Positions 1 through 63,978 of a stretch of 64,000 nt of DNA are shown here, one piece after another. Origin of the DNA: Platycnemis pennipes (lineage: Eukaryota; Arthropoda; Insecta; Odonata; Platycnemididae); assembly GCA_933228895.1 (NCBI GenBank), contig OW121854.1:91440609-91504608 (forward strand), written 5' to 3'. The notes below the pieces were generated by a model that did not search any database, was not told the DNA's origin, and worked only from the letters and a program-made list of their open reading frames with translations. Every line of letters begins with the position of its first letter. Within the stretch, counting starts at the first letter, position 1. The position numbers and the translations under genes were made by a program.

Positions 1-2078
1 GATAACCGAGTGGAGAGGATTTAACTTTTCGCTGGGCACGAGTAAAACTCCCAATTTGCACAATCATGTGTACGCAACAGGTAATAAAACCGCAGGTCTT
101 TCCGTGCTCATCCTCGGGATGCATTAAATTGGCGCTCTACACCGGAACATACCAAACAAAATTGAGCGGGTCGCGGATAGACTCCTCCAAATCCTCAACT
201 GGAAGTAGCCGGCCGGAATGAAGTAAATAATTAAAAAGTAAATGATTTCTTCCGCAAATGCTGCTACGCATGGAAACAATTATGCTGATTAAATGTTGGG
301 AAGTATTCAAAATTATAAGTCAACACACCCCATAGCGTGACATGTCATGTGGAGATCCCACCACATTCATGATCGGATCATCACTGATAGCAATTAATAA
401 ACGCCGGATCACAGATCGCCGGATATTGTATTTTTCTTGCCGATTTCGAACTCTTCCAACCTTTAAGACAAAATAATCTACAAATAACTAGCATGATAAT
501 TGCCATTATTTGCAGAATACTAATGATTACAATCATGCCCCTGCGTCAAACATGCAAAATTGAAGACAATGCGTTATGTTAATGGTAAGACAATGAAGGG
601 AACGCTTTAAAAAAACTACATTCACTTCCCAGAGAAAATCTTATCTTCTGAACAAACAGTAGCTATAGCTTTCCGACCGGTAGCTGACCAAATACCATAT
701 TTACAACCAAATTCATTGTCCTGCTGAACCAAGAAACAGCCATAGATAGATGATATCGCAGCCAAAACACAACTTGATGTCAATCGCTACCACTAACGGA
801 AGATATAAAATAATCCATCGGCATCATTTCACCGAGCCTGAACATCCCCCTCATCAATTTTCCATCACACAAACAAACTTGTTGGAGGCAACACAACCTG
901 GCACGAAATTTAGCATTGCAACGTTTATGTCCACGTTCTATTTTAAGAAAACCGGTGATCAAAACTTACCAAATGATGTTTCACCCGATGGACAACGATC
1001 AGCAGCTTCCGAAAAATTCTTAATACACAATGATGTACTGAAAGCAAAATAAATTGTCACTTCACCCCACGAACCCAAACATTGGAATCATACGCGCTCA
1101 GCAATGCATATCGAACATTTGCAGCTACTTTTAGTTTGGCCTGGCAGATGGCACAATACCCATTAGGCGATTAGGCACCGCAAAAAAAGCTACCAAGCTA
1201 CCGAAATGAATTCAAAGACTAAATTAATGATATTTATAACCTTAAACTTTTTTCTCATTAAAACTAAAAATCTCGACTAATTGTGATAAAATTTAACACG
1301 AAGCAAACTCCCTACGGTACTTAAGTGCTGCCATCTATTAATCGACTGAATGACGAAAGCAAAGTTGGCAAGAAGTATGAAATCTGAAAGCGCCACGACA
1401 CGAAAACAAAATTAAATTCTTTAGGACAAGGAGACAAAATAATATGAGGTTTAAAATTTAAATCAATTTAATTTCTTCGAAATGATTCTCTGCTCCTCCA
1501 GAATACAGACTGCCTCAAAAATCATAGATGTTTTACCGTTGATTACTACTTGATTTACCGGGATGGAAGGAAGAGCTCCATAATGAATGTTATCAGCAAA
1601 TACTAATAGCCACAATTTCTGTCAGGTCATGTACACTAACGCCTACGTTTCAGCTTATGTTATTTAGGTTTATCAATCCCACCAAATTCCTCGATTTGGT
1701 AATAAAACCTCGCAAGAGTCAATGGAATCATCCCCATCAATACAAACTAAAATTGAAGGTTACATCTTAATTTGTCAATGGATAAAAAAACTCATCAGTA
1801 AAACATTGTCCACACAACTCTAATAAAAAAGCAAATACATCTTAAACACAATTCCCAATCAGCTGCAGGTGGAAAAATTCAGGGGGAGTCAACTAAGCCA
1901 TAGTAGGTAGTCATCCAAATAAATATCACATTTTCATTTTTTTACGAAAAGTTGTATAAAATACTAAAAAATCACATTATACAATTTAAGTACAAATATG
2001 AATGCCATTATCACAGAAAATCACAATAATACCATCTCAATCACGTTTATGTTTCACAGCTGCAAATTTTTTCGTGGA
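1..2078. other. 3' flank and 3'UTR region, nothing recognised
   Basis: AT-rich sequence downstream of the transporter stop codon. It must hold the 3'UTR. The longest open stretch (750-1052, plus) resembles nothing I know. No repeat with clear ends was found. Confidence 0.5.
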
Positions 2079-53808
<51,730 letters not shown>

Positions 53809-54001
53809 CGCTGAGATTACTTCCTCCTGCTGGGAATCGGCTTCAAAGGCGGGAGACTCACTCGCATAACCCCACTTTCCCCTACTTCCCCTCTCCCTCC
53901 AGTCGCGTGGTCTCGACAGGAGACGCTGACCGCCAGAGTCACAAGGCACTTCCTATGCGTCACGCGCACAGCCGACGCTCTCGTCTCCACAATCTTCCTC
54001 G

Positions 54002-54008
54002 TTTTATA
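54002..54008 (-). promoter_or_regulatory. Candidate TATA box of the ABCC4-like gene
   Basis: TATAAAA on the minus strand, in a GC-richer stretch about 195 bases upstream of the ATG. A start site would be expected near 53975, giving a 5'UTR of about 165-170 nt if unspliced. Position and match are suggestive only. Confidence 0.45.
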
Positions 54009-54105
54009 CCTGCCAACCCGCGGCGGTTTCGTCCGAGGGAGTGTCAGATGGTTTTCCTCTTCTCCCAAATCTGTCTACTGCCTGAAAAAGTCATATTTTG
54101 CGTTC

Positions 54106-54110
54106 ATTGG
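54106..54110 (-). promoter_or_regulatory. CCAAT box candidate
   Basis: CCAAT on the minus strand (CCACCAATGAACG context), about 100 bases upstream of the candidate TATA box. Chance occurrence cannot be excluded. Confidence 0.25.
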
Positions 54111-54477
54111 TGGCACAATAAAAATTGTGATTGATGTTGTCTAAATACAATTCAAACAACAAAGACACGAAATGTAAACAATATAATACGTAATAACAAA
54201 ACTGAACATAACAACGTAAAACCGCATGGCTGTTCGAGTGTCGATATAAGTAGACATGTTATAGGAGCTCCAAATGTTTAACTAAAATCATACCGTCTAA
54301 CCTAAACTCTTAAACCAACGACAAACAACGGTCATGGCCTGAGTGGGATTTGAGCCAGCGTCTCTAGGTTTGTTATATTATAGCAGGCTCGGTTCTGACT
54401 ATGGCAAGTTAGATTATAAAGATAAAATTAGAGGGATAGTTAGTAAGAGAGTTAAAAAAATCATTTTTTCCGCGCAG

Positions 54478-55240
54478 AATGAATGAATGAATGAATTTAT
54501 TTTCTCCAGTAGCATTACATAAAATATAATAAGACATATATATGCATATACTTAGCACGTGGTGATAATTTAGGGTGTCAGAAGGGTACCTGTATATGAC
54601 ACCCTTACAAACATTGGCACATCTGAACTCGAAGAAAATGAAAAAAATGAAACAATTTTAGTTTTAAACAATGACAGGGAACTTATTCCTCGCAACATAA
54701 GGTAAAAAGAATTAATGAAAATAAAGAACAAGGCAACACAAAGTGGAATTTGTTTTACAACAAAAAATCGTAAGTAAAAAACCAGATATAATCAGCACAA
54801 GTATGAATCTACTTCCTCTTTTTGTAACAACCATTTTGTTAATCTTTTAATAAAGACAAGTGTACTATTTACATGAATTATATGATATGGCAACAAGTTG
54901 TACATTTTGGGCCCTAGATACACAAATGATCTTTTGTACATAGAAATTTTGGGTTTGGTATACCTTAATAAGTGTTTGTCTCTTGTATTATTAACAGTTT
55001 TTTGGATACTCGTTCCAAACAATAATGGCCTATCACCAGATCGGATGAAAAACATCCTTAATGTTCTGTACAAGGACAAATGCCTTATTGGAAGTAAGTT
55101 CAATTTTAAGAATAAAGGAAATGAGTGCTCATAGCGGGTTTTTAAAGTTAGAATTCGAACAATCCTCTTTTGTAAGACAACAACAGGATGTAAAGCATTT
55201 TTATAAGCACTTCCCCAGCAAATCAACCCATATGTCAATT
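54478..55240 (-). pseudogene. Jockey/CR1-superfamily LINE, 3' end
   Basis: Minus frame from 55238 encodes TYGLICWGSAYKNALHPVVV LQKRIVRILT, FPLFLKLNLLPI and later LLPYHIIH, the C-terminal domain after the RT of Jockey/CR1-like elements. It ends near 54478 in an ATTC simple repeat tail, as in several such LINEs. 5'-truncated. Exact clade uncertain. Confidence 0.8.
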
Positions 55241-56359
55241 TAGACTGTGCAAGGGCGCAGTAAATCGCCTTGCGATTGCCTTGAGGGCAGTAATAAATAA
55301 CAGCGAAGATAGAATGGGAAAATTAGAATAGGTATTATATATTGTGATGCAAACGAGAAGTCTAGAGTTATTTTTTTAACATGTTCATGTTTTAATATTA
55401 TTTTTACTATTGTTTTACTAACTAAAGCACGCTTTGGAAATTATAAATACATTAATGTACTTCAAGAAACGCCTGCCTAATCTATAATTAATACATTAAT
55501 TTGCAGAGACTAACAATTTACTTGCACGTTTCGTGAATGCATATCTAACATATTTCCATGAGCGGCATCGTCGTGCCTACTTGCATTGTGAGAGTTGCTC
55601 GTAGGTAGTGCACCAACGGACTAGTATTTTTGTACGCCTGCATGATGCTAAATGTAAATTTAATTCTCTATCGATATAAAATACATGCATTGTGATAGTT
55701 CACCCCCTGCCACACACCAATGCGGTGGCTTGCAGGGTTTTGTCGAAGTTAGGCGGATACATTACCGACCTTTCCCAAGGCAGGCCGTAGGCAGAACATT
55801 TTTTCGAGAGGGGGGGAGGGTGGCTCAATTATGATAACCCCCTAAAAATATTTCTGGCTAGGGCATTAGGTTACTGGTTTGTACCATGGAATAGGGCCCC
55901 AAAATTTTTTTTTTGGAACGTGTTCAACGATTCGGAGCTTGAGACGGTCCCCATTGATTAATTGGTCAAAATATGAAATACGCCTCACCTACTCTATATT
56001 TGTCTCCAAATTTCGGGGGGGTTTGAAACCCCCCGCTCGCCACGGGCTTGACCTGACCACCACTGCCGTCCGGTGAGGGTAGAACTCATCAAGTACTAAC
56101 AACAGGCTCAGCGGCAAGTGAAATTCACTTGTCAGGGCCGGCGGGAATCAGTTCCTTTCCCTGAGCCATCAGCAGTTTCCCAAAAATATCAAATATACTC
56201 CCAAAGAAATCACATAGCTTGGGCGTAATTTACGGTCGGTAATGGGTGAACCATTTTCCTTTGCCTTTTCATGCATGATATGTAATGCATGTTTGGTGTG
56301 ATTTCAACCCCTGCCACCTACCTTTGGTATAATGAAGATGTACTAAAATCGAAAAATAG
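55241..56359. other. Upstream flank with low-copy repeats
   Basis: Holds an inverted copy of the CCTGCAAGCCACC repeat (55694-55742) and a G/C hairpin (GGGGGG...CCCCCC, 56015-56034). Otherwise nothing recognised. Confidence 0.45.
55694..55742 (-). repeat. CCTGCAAGCCACC repeat, copy 2
   Basis: Minus strand CCCTGCAAGCCACCGCATTG followed by GTGTGTGGCAGGGGGTGAA. Matches copies at 23147 and 59053. Confidence 0.6.
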
Positions 56360-56455
56360 GACCTGAAGCCCTGAAGACGATGACCGAGTCGGGAATAGAA
56401 ACGTCGGCGGACATGGACGCAATAACCCGGTGGAGGACCCGAGAAATCTTCACGA
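56360..56455 (+). pseudogene. Penelope-like 3' tail fragment
   Basis: Encodes EDDDRVGNRNVGGHG and NPVEDPRNLHE, the same C-terminal tail signature (EDxGxVxxRNVG...PVENLRxLH) as the 38-39 kb copies. About 95 bp; 5' parts are absent. Confidence 0.75.
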
Positions 56456-57684
56456 AAATAGGACCTCCGTTCAGTAACTCAGCCCTCTACTTACTACGCT
56501 AATACAAGGCCAATATTAACCAATAAATGGGAAAAACTATAAAAAATTATGAGTACAGGAATGGAAGTAACATAATTCATCCAAAGAATAGATTGGTTTC
56601 AAGATGATCGATCCCCTTTTCTGCTCCTGACACAGCTAGCCGAGGTAGCAAACGTCGAAAATTTATAATGGACGAAATTTAAAACCTTAAGTTGTTCTTG
56701 CGGGAGAGATGGAAAAGAATGCGGTAGCCACATTTCAGGGGAAAGAGATAAAAGAGGCAAATGACCTTGACGGGGGTTTCCAGGATGACATCAGGATTGC
56801 TCGCTATCATTAAGTTAACAGAAGCTGGATTTTAAAAGAGCTCTGGCGTTGGAATAAGTGATGCAATGCCGCAACATCAACTCAAGAAAAACCGCAACCG
56901 GAATGTATGCCACTGAATGCCACGGCGAGATTCGAAACCAAGACCTTTGTGGCAACAGGGCCGAATGCACTAATTAAGAATGGACAACCAATCAAATTGC
57001 GGTTTTTTGGGCATTAAAACTCTCTACAACAGTGACAAACTAACTACAGATCACATCTGAAGAACACAGTTTCGATCTCCAACAACGCATGCCTGCCGTT
57101 GCCGATCATTCCGTCTAAAAGGTTAAGTGTTTCAAACTACACCGATTAGTGGCGGCCAAGTTGTAAATGCCTTGCTACTCAAAGATCACTATTTACAATC
57201 CCTCCTCCAACATGGATGCCGTGTTTGTTTTAAGGACTAGGTGAAGTCATACCGTGCGATGTATGCTCAGCTGAAGCAAAAATTAAGAAACCAAATTCCA
57301 CTTTCTTTCCAGTAATCAATCCTTCCTTCTGTACGTGAGTTAAACAAGAAGGCATTTTGGAACGAAAATGAAGGAACACCGACTGTATTTCCGTAGCAAG
57401 ATTTCAAATCTCATGTGGTCAAACACTTGATAAGTAGAGGAATTCCATTACTCTAACTATACATTGAAGATCATCCACCTCGTAGGTAAAGGGCAGTGGC
57501 TATACGCCTAGGAGCCGTGGAAATCTTTAGAAAAGGAAGAAGGAAAACGTGAAAAATTTCAACTAAGTGGAATTTGATCGTATCATTACCCCATCCTATC
57601 CCTCTCAAGCCTAACCCCCCTCTTCGTTTCAAATTCAACCACTCCTTTGATCACATATGCCACTGAGATTTTATGCATAATTCG

Positions 57685-57735
57685 TATACCTGATGGTGGC
57701 ACCATAGTGTGTCGAAACACAAGCTGAGTGTTAAA
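57685..57735 (+). repeat. Possible Penelope-like tail remnant
   Basis: CCTGATGGTGGCACCATAGT GTGTCGAAACAC resembles the tail motif CTGARGA...TCGAAACGTCGG. Very short, low weight. Confidence 0.3.
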
Positions 57736-57737
57736 AG

Positions 57738-58268
57738 CAGCGATGTTATAATGTATTGGAGGAGGAATCGCAGCTGATTTGAGAAGTCAGCGGCCATCTT
57801 GGTAAGCACGCACTTACGGGCTTGCTCTTCGCGATGCTCGTACGGATGAAGTTACTCTTGCACGCGGTACACTTCAAGAGTAGTATGATGTAGAATAGAA
57901 TATATTTTTAAAATTCATCAAAGAAACAGCGAAGTGTGCTAACGCGCAGAGAAGTTTCAACTACATATTTAGTTTCAACAGTTTAAATTCAAGCCAGATT
58001 TTAGGAATAAAATCACCTCCAAGGGGAATAAAATACATTAATACCTCCCTAAAATAGCCAGATTAAGATTATTTGACGTCGCTGCGATGAAATTACGGTA
58101 CGATTTCAATGTTATTTGTTTTAATACACATGCTGTATCCATAAGAGACCGTTAAAAACGCAATATTTTGTTCGGAGTAGGTAGGGTCTAGTTCTTCCTA
58201 AGTGCCCCCATTCTGGTTTCATTGTTACCCATAGGTTAGCATGCCAATGCCTCCTCCAATACATTCTA
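57738..58268. mobile_element. MITE-like element, GTTATAATGTATTGG ends, copy 1
   Basis: About 530 bp. Left GTTATAATGTATTGGAGGAG, right CTCCTCCAATACATTCTAAC. Subterminal GCAGCTGATTTGAGAAGTC and CGGCCATCTTGGTA recur inverted at 62.7 kb. No clear target duplication. Confidence 0.55.
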
Positions 58269-58439
58269 ACCTCCATGGTTCAATAAATCAGTTGACAGAA
58301 CCATTCCTGTATTTTCGTTCAACTTTATTCAACCATTGATTTACACGGGCTTTTAAGCCAATGCACCCAGTTTATTCATCTCTGAGGTATTTCCATGGAA
58401 ATGGTATCGATTGGTTCCCTAATAGAATTCCATATTTCA

Positions 58440-59715
58440 ATAAAAAATACTGTCCCGCTGTACGATCTCATTCTTCCATTTGAAACTTGCGAAGTTTTAT
58501 CCTTTTAGAATGTGTATTAACACCAATGGCCCTCGAAATTTAATTCGAGGGAGAACGGGGGTGAAAAACGCGGTTAAGACATCACATTGTTCCGGGAAAG
58601 GAATTTGGATGGGAGCATTAATGGAACAAACATTCATCTGAGGCGCAGTACGGTTTGAGAGTAAGGCTTCACTTTACAATACATCGATATTTCATGACAC
58701 AAATACAACTTGCTTCGTGAAGTGAATGGAATTTCGTTGTCTACCCGTCATCATATAAACCTAAGCTTCTACGAGAACACCAACGGATTACTTTCATAGA
58801 TCGGGTCGCGGAGACAAGCGACGGAAACAATTAGTCAACGAATGACTGCTCGGAGACATGAACGCGACAGTGCTATAATCTAACGTGCAAGGTTAGTTTC
58901 AGATCACAATATCCATGTCGAAATTCTTCCCCAGACGAGGGACACAGGAGTGGTAGTGTCACGAGACAAAAGTGAAAATTTATGGTAAACTAGGGTAGTA
59001 CACGAGTGCTGGCATGATAACACCATGGAGCTCATTCTAGTTCCCATCGTCCACACTGTGCCTCGCAAGCCACCATTAAGTTGTGTGGCAGGGGGTGACT
59101 CCACACCAAGCATACATTATCGAGGACTAAACAACCGTACGGCGAGTGGCTACACTACCGATTTTACTGATAGAAACTAATTCAGGGAGGCAGAACGGCG
59201 ATACATCCTCCGACCTCAAAAAAACATTACGACGGATAGATACAGCACGAATTAACATTATTCTATCAAAAATACAGTACTGCCGTTCCATCCGCCACTT
59301 TCGCAACGAAATGGTTTCTGGTACCATACGCGTCGATAACCAATGGTCCTGAAATTTGATGCAGGAGATGACGGAGACTGAGTACGCGGGTACGTCATCG
59401 AATCGTTTAACAATGGAATTAGGAGCCAAGCATACTTCTGAAGCGCGTTACTTTTATGGGAATGTTCCCCTTTGCATGAACGCCTCGATATTTCATGACA
59501 CAAAGAGAACTTTACGATAAATTCATTTCGTTGGCAAGAAATTTCTCGCGATTCGGATGTAATCCTTTGTTCTTACGAGATTAACAGCTTTCTTTCGATG
59601 AACAACGATACTTTCATCCATCGTGTCGCGGAGATAAGTGATGAAAACATTCAAGGGACGACCAATCGGAAATAATTGCGGTAGAGTTAAAAGGTAAAAT
59701 GCAAGGTTGGCCTCT
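58440..59715. repeat. Diverged tandem duplication, about 0.8 kb spacing
   Basis: Blocks 58440-58905 and 59260-59715 share ordered anchors: ACCAATGG...CGAAATTT/TGAAATTT, TCGATATTTCATGACACAAA, CTTTCATAGATCGGGTCGCG versus CTTTCATCCATCGTGTCGCG, and GAGAYAAGYGAYG. Non-coding as far as seen. Confidence 0.65.
59053..59110 (+). repeat. CCTGCAAGCCACC repeat, copy 3
   Basis: CTCGCAAGCCACCATTAAG then TTGTGTGGCAGGGGGTGACT. Lies between the two blocks of the 58.4-59.7 kb duplication. Confidence 0.55.
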
Positions 59716-60984
59716 GAACACAAATATATCGAGGTGCACTGCCATTCAAGAGAGAGAACAACGGGAGGCGTGGTGTTAAGGGAGTAGACAGAAAATTGAC
59801 AGTAAATTAAGAGTCGCATTCGAATGATGAGGATCAAATGGAAGGTTCGAGAAGCTAATAAAGAGGGTCAATGCCAAATAGACGGAGAGAAAGAAAACAA
59901 TAGAGCAAAGGAAGGAGCCAAATGATAAGAAATGGGGTTGTAACTTCTCACTGGGTACCACGCTGATGTCGACACGGCCCCGTGGCGTGCATTGTGATTG
60001 AACAATGGTGTTAAAGTTTACATAGGGGGAGGGAGTGCAGACTTGCTTTTGCGTCGACATTTACATAACGTGAAGCCTACTAGTGCTAAGCTGAGAATTG
60101 CGAGGCTTAAGTTTCAACAGACACTTACAGGAATGAATATTACTCGTGACTTGAAAGGTGCGATTATAAAACTGAACAGGTCAATAATCAACGGTTAATT
60201 AGTTCACGGAAATCGTATTGAATGGCTACGCCCTTAATCGGAAGTTGAGAAATCCCAGTTTTCACTCAGGTCACTCTTTTAATATGAAGCAGGTCAAGTT
60301 AAACATTATAAACATGAGAGCAAAAGCTACAGCATTGTGATAAATGAATCAGCATGTTGAAGGAGAATTGATACTGTGCTATTGAGATTACACGCAGAGG
60401 TTAATTACAGTTGGTGCAAGAGTCGCTCATCTTCAAGACTGAACTGAAGACAGCCTAGAATATTTTCAAACAAAGCGAGGCACAAAAAAAACTCATAAAT
60501 CTGAAAACTGAAGAGAGAAGGTGAGCCTATTCTGGCAAAGTTTTGGGTGAAGATTAGGAAAAACATGGAGAAAGCATGGTTTAAGGAAAGGAACCCAAAC
60601 AAAGTAGTAGGCAGGTCGCTCGAAGATAGCGGGAGAAGAAAGAAATTCTGTACATAAATGCTGAAGCCAAGTTCGAGGGGTTAGGTACGCGTTGATGAGG
60701 AAGGAAAAGGACAAGGATGTTTCGTGGGATGAAGCGCAGTGAGAGGAATAACGAAATGAAAGAGACAAGGGAAGATAAAAAAATGGAAGCAGGGGGCGGT
60801 TGCGGATGAACGAGTTAGTTTAGAAATAGTTTTTATCATTATTACGATACGTGACCGGCAAATGAGGCGCTTTGCGCAATTGACGATGGCACGGAAATCG
60901 TATAAAAAATTAATTAAAGAGTTATATTTCTGGGTGCAATGGGAGAACGAAGTATAATACTTGAGTCGACTTTAGCACACCATT
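59716..60984. other. Upstream flank, nothing recognised
   Basis: Purine-rich on plus (GAGAGA/AGGAAGG-type). No coding or repeat assignment possible by eye. Confidence 0.4.
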
Positions 60985-61203
60985 AGAGAAAGTCACCAAG
61001 GGATCCATAGTTCCCACGTCCCACCAAACGATGGAGTGCTATCGGCATGGAACTCATCTAGGTCGACTAGTAGTACTAGTTCTCTACTTGGAACTCAAGT
61101 AGGGACCGGTATACCTAATAATAAAAATCGTTGCCATTGCCGGGATTAGAACATGGACCTTCTGGATGGGAGGCCGGTATTAACCACACCAACAGTATCC
61201 CTC
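60985..61203 (-). mobile_element. tRNA-derived SINE, copy 4 (3'-truncated)
   Basis: Minus head GGGATACTGTTGGTGTGGTT, box B degraded. Body GGTCCCTACTTGAGTTCC retained. Truncated at the CCTTGGTGACTTTC position relative to copy 2. Confidence 0.75.
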
Positions 61204-61824
61204 CTTTTTGCGAATTCTTCTTCACAAGCAATATTTATTTATGAAGACCATTATTAATGCACTAATTTCTATTAGTAGGTACATACTTTCACCATTATTA
61301 TTTGAGCAAAGGTCGAGGATATTCGCTAGAATGCTAGTTTTCCAGTATCGTGTGAATAGAAAAAGTATACTGGCTAGCATACTCGCTGAGCTACTTGTAT
61401 TCATACTTGATGTGGTACTAGTTTGCTAGTAGCTCCTAGTAGGGCCCGGTGGCCATCGACCAATCACGTCACGTTACAGACGCTGCGCTATCTTCTCTTT
61501 TTTTAAAATTTGTATTAAAAAGCGCTTCATAGCAAGCACAAGGTCAATGATCGTGTGAAACCTTCTAGGACGGTTCCGATCATGCTAGATTCTGTCCTCA
61601 ATATCAAGTAGTGGCTAGCATTCTAGGCCTTTTGCTGGATCAAGTTTCGTGTGAAACGGGCTTTACGTAAGATGTGGACGGCTATTCAAGAGAAATATAA
61701 ATTTCTCGACCATTATCGTTACGTTAACACCATGGCTATCGCGCGCAAGGGGGCTATAACATACTGGAGGAAGCATTGGCATGGCATTTATGACATCCTA
61801 GGCCCCTGGCGGAATCTAGAATGA

Positions 61825-61888
61825 GGCCCCCAATTAACATTGGGGGCCTTGCAACCTGGCAGCTAGGCATAAACTGCCTATCTGCCAG
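61825..61888. repeat. Two adjacent hairpins
   Basis: First: arms GGCCCCCAAT and ATTGGGGGCC, loop TAAC (61825-61848). Second: CTGGCAGCTAGGCA and TGCCTATCTGCCAG with one mismatch and a TAAAC loop. They sit inside the MITE-like element. Confidence 0.85.
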
Positions 61889-62429
61889 CTACAGCTTGTC
61901 TTGCTTGTAAAGATAATACACGAGTACAAATATCTATCACTATTCATACTCTGCAAGTAGGCGCCAGGTTACTTAAAACTATATTTACATTAAAAACATG
62001 CCTCCTCGTGACTCTCGCGAGGCCCCTAGAGTTCTCGCGGCCCCCGGCGTCCGCCGGGTACGCCATATGGTAAATGCGGCCCTGAATTGGCATACAAGTC
62101 CTGGAGGAGGCATTAGTAGTCTATGGGCTAGGTGACTACAAAGACTAGAATTGCAATTGATATGCTAGTGTTATTCTGCAAATTAATTTGTTGTCTGTTG
62201 AAGTAAAAACCTACAAGTTAATTAATTTAAGAAATGTAATCCTGGTTTTAAACTGTCGAATACATACCTAATAAAATAATTTTTCTACCTATTATGGACT
62301 GTTGAATACATTAAGTTTTATAAGCCTTAATAACTGAGCAGAAAGTTTTAATACACCATGTTCTGACCGGCTTTGAATTAAATGATGTAGTTCATCAACA
62401 CGCCTAATATGGCGTAATTAGCAAAACTA

Positions 62430-62550
62430 TTCGAGGTCTCGAATATTGAATTCTTTTAGCCTAATTATTCGAGATCTCGAATAACGAATACTTTCTAATA
62501 GTCGAGGTATTCGAGTATTCGCGGGCATTATTCACAAATCTCTACCAAAA
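62430..62550. repeat. TATTCGAG palindromic repeats, hAT-like end
   Basis: Repeated TATTCGAGATCTCGAATA-like palindromes end in GAATAATGCCCGCG (minus sense) and CAAATCTCTA. This resembles the end of a hAT element with TAGAGATTTG terminus; no partner end was found. Confidence 0.4.
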
Positions 62551-62795
62551 ACCAAATGTAACCTATTAAACAACGCATTCGGCGCCTATCTGCGCGTTTG
62601 CGCACTTTCTTGTTTCATTACCTAATTTTAAAAAGTATCCTCTTATTTATCCACTAAGTTTTATCGCATGCATTGGCAACTTCATCCGTACGAGTATCGT
62701 GAGTAGCTAGCCCATTTGCCGTGCCTACCAAGATGGCCACTGGCTTCTCAAATCAGCTGCGATGTCTCCCCCAGTACATTCTATCCTCCTTGATC

Positions 62796-63594
62796 GCGCG
62801 TACGTATAGGAAATATCATAGTTTGTAGTAGCTCCTTTGAAGCCCAATTCCGTGTTATGGGAACCAAAGGTGAATGAATTAAAATGGCGCACGAGAACTT
62901 GTTCCCACAGATGCTACGAAAAACCGCATTTGCTGGAAATTTTCAAGGCACATCATCCAACGCTTATGCAACGATACGTGACTCGTGACTTCTCTTCGTG
63001 ACCTCGCCTTCAGTGAATGCCTGACTGCGGCTCCTTTGTGACCCGGCTTCACCACACATATTTTCGCAATCCTACGGAATCGGAAGGGCTGTTGAAAAGG
63101 TTCACGTTCCCGTATAAATCATCGAGGTTCAACAGCGCGTCGCCGGCCGGCGGAGAAAAAAACACCATCACGTCGCCGGCATTCCGACTTGGGACCGCGT
63201 GTTGGGAAAAGGCCTTGGGCCGCGCAAACATCAATTCCTCTCACACTTCCTCGTCCAGCCACCAGCTGATAGCGAGAGGAGAGGCGGGCAACCGGTGCCA
63301 ACCCAAGGGCCTCTTTACCGTTCCCGTAAAGTCTCGCAGAATTGCGGCAGTTAACGTACCGACGACGGCTTATGAACATGGAATGATCGATACAGCTGTG
63401 TATCGAGGAAGAATCGCAGATGGAACCTGTATGATGATGTATTCCTCAGCAGGCGTTTAAGATTTGGTGATTCGTAAGTATACGGACGGAGAGGAAGACC
63501 AAAAGAAATAGTGCAAGATATTGTTGGGAAGAAGAGAAAGTAGTAGGAGGGAACAGCTTTTTAGAGTCATGTATGTACAAGAAATTAGCTACTT
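62796..63594. other. GC-richer flank with an unassigned 147-codon open frame
   Basis: The plus-strand frame 63017-63460 has no recognised motif. Base composition is higher in GC than its surroundings. It may be chance, or a 5' exon of a gene beyond the window. No support for either. Confidence 0.25.
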
Positions 63595-63978
63595 CTTCCT
63601 TTTAGACCTCATGTGGAATACGCTGCCAGTATATGGGATCCTTAGGAAATAGGCTTGAATAATGAACTTGAACGTGTGCAGCGAAGATCCGCAATATTTG
63701 TAAAGGGACGGTATGATAACTATATTAACATAACCAGTCTATAAAATGAACTAAAATGGGAATTATTTTCAGATCGTAGGTTGAGATATAGACTTAATCT
63801 CTTAAATAAATTCCAAGATAATATTTTCACTGATGAAGTTAAAAATATTTTGCGATCTCCAACTTACTATGATAGACTGGACCATAATCATAAAAGTAGA
63901 GAAATTGATTGCCGGACTGACAGATTCAAAATGTCCTTCTTTCCTCGTGCAATTAGGGATATGAGTAGCTGTAAATAA
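63595..63978 (+). pseudogene. CR1-like LINE C-terminal fragment
   Basis: Encodes RPHVEYAASIWDP, NNELERVQRRSAIFVKGRYD, ELKWELFSDRRLRYRLNLLN and FFPRAIRDMSS then a stop, the typical end of CR1/L2-type ORF2. Two internal stops. 5'-truncated; near the window edge. Confidence 0.85.

Larger units (their letters stand above)
61750..62795. mobile_element. MITE-like element, copy 2 (inverted to copy 1)
   Basis: Left CTATAACATACTGGAGGAAG, right CCCCCAGTACATTCTATCC. Its right subterminal region (CCAAGATGGCCACTGGCTTC, then TCAAATCAGCTGCGATG) is the reverse complement of the left end of the 57.7-kb element. Larger inner part, including paired hairpins at 61825-61888. Confidence 0.5.

Noticed and set aside
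56015..56034. G/C hairpin as a terminator
   Set aside because: No transcript context; simple G/C runs in a low-copy repeat of a eukaryotic genome.
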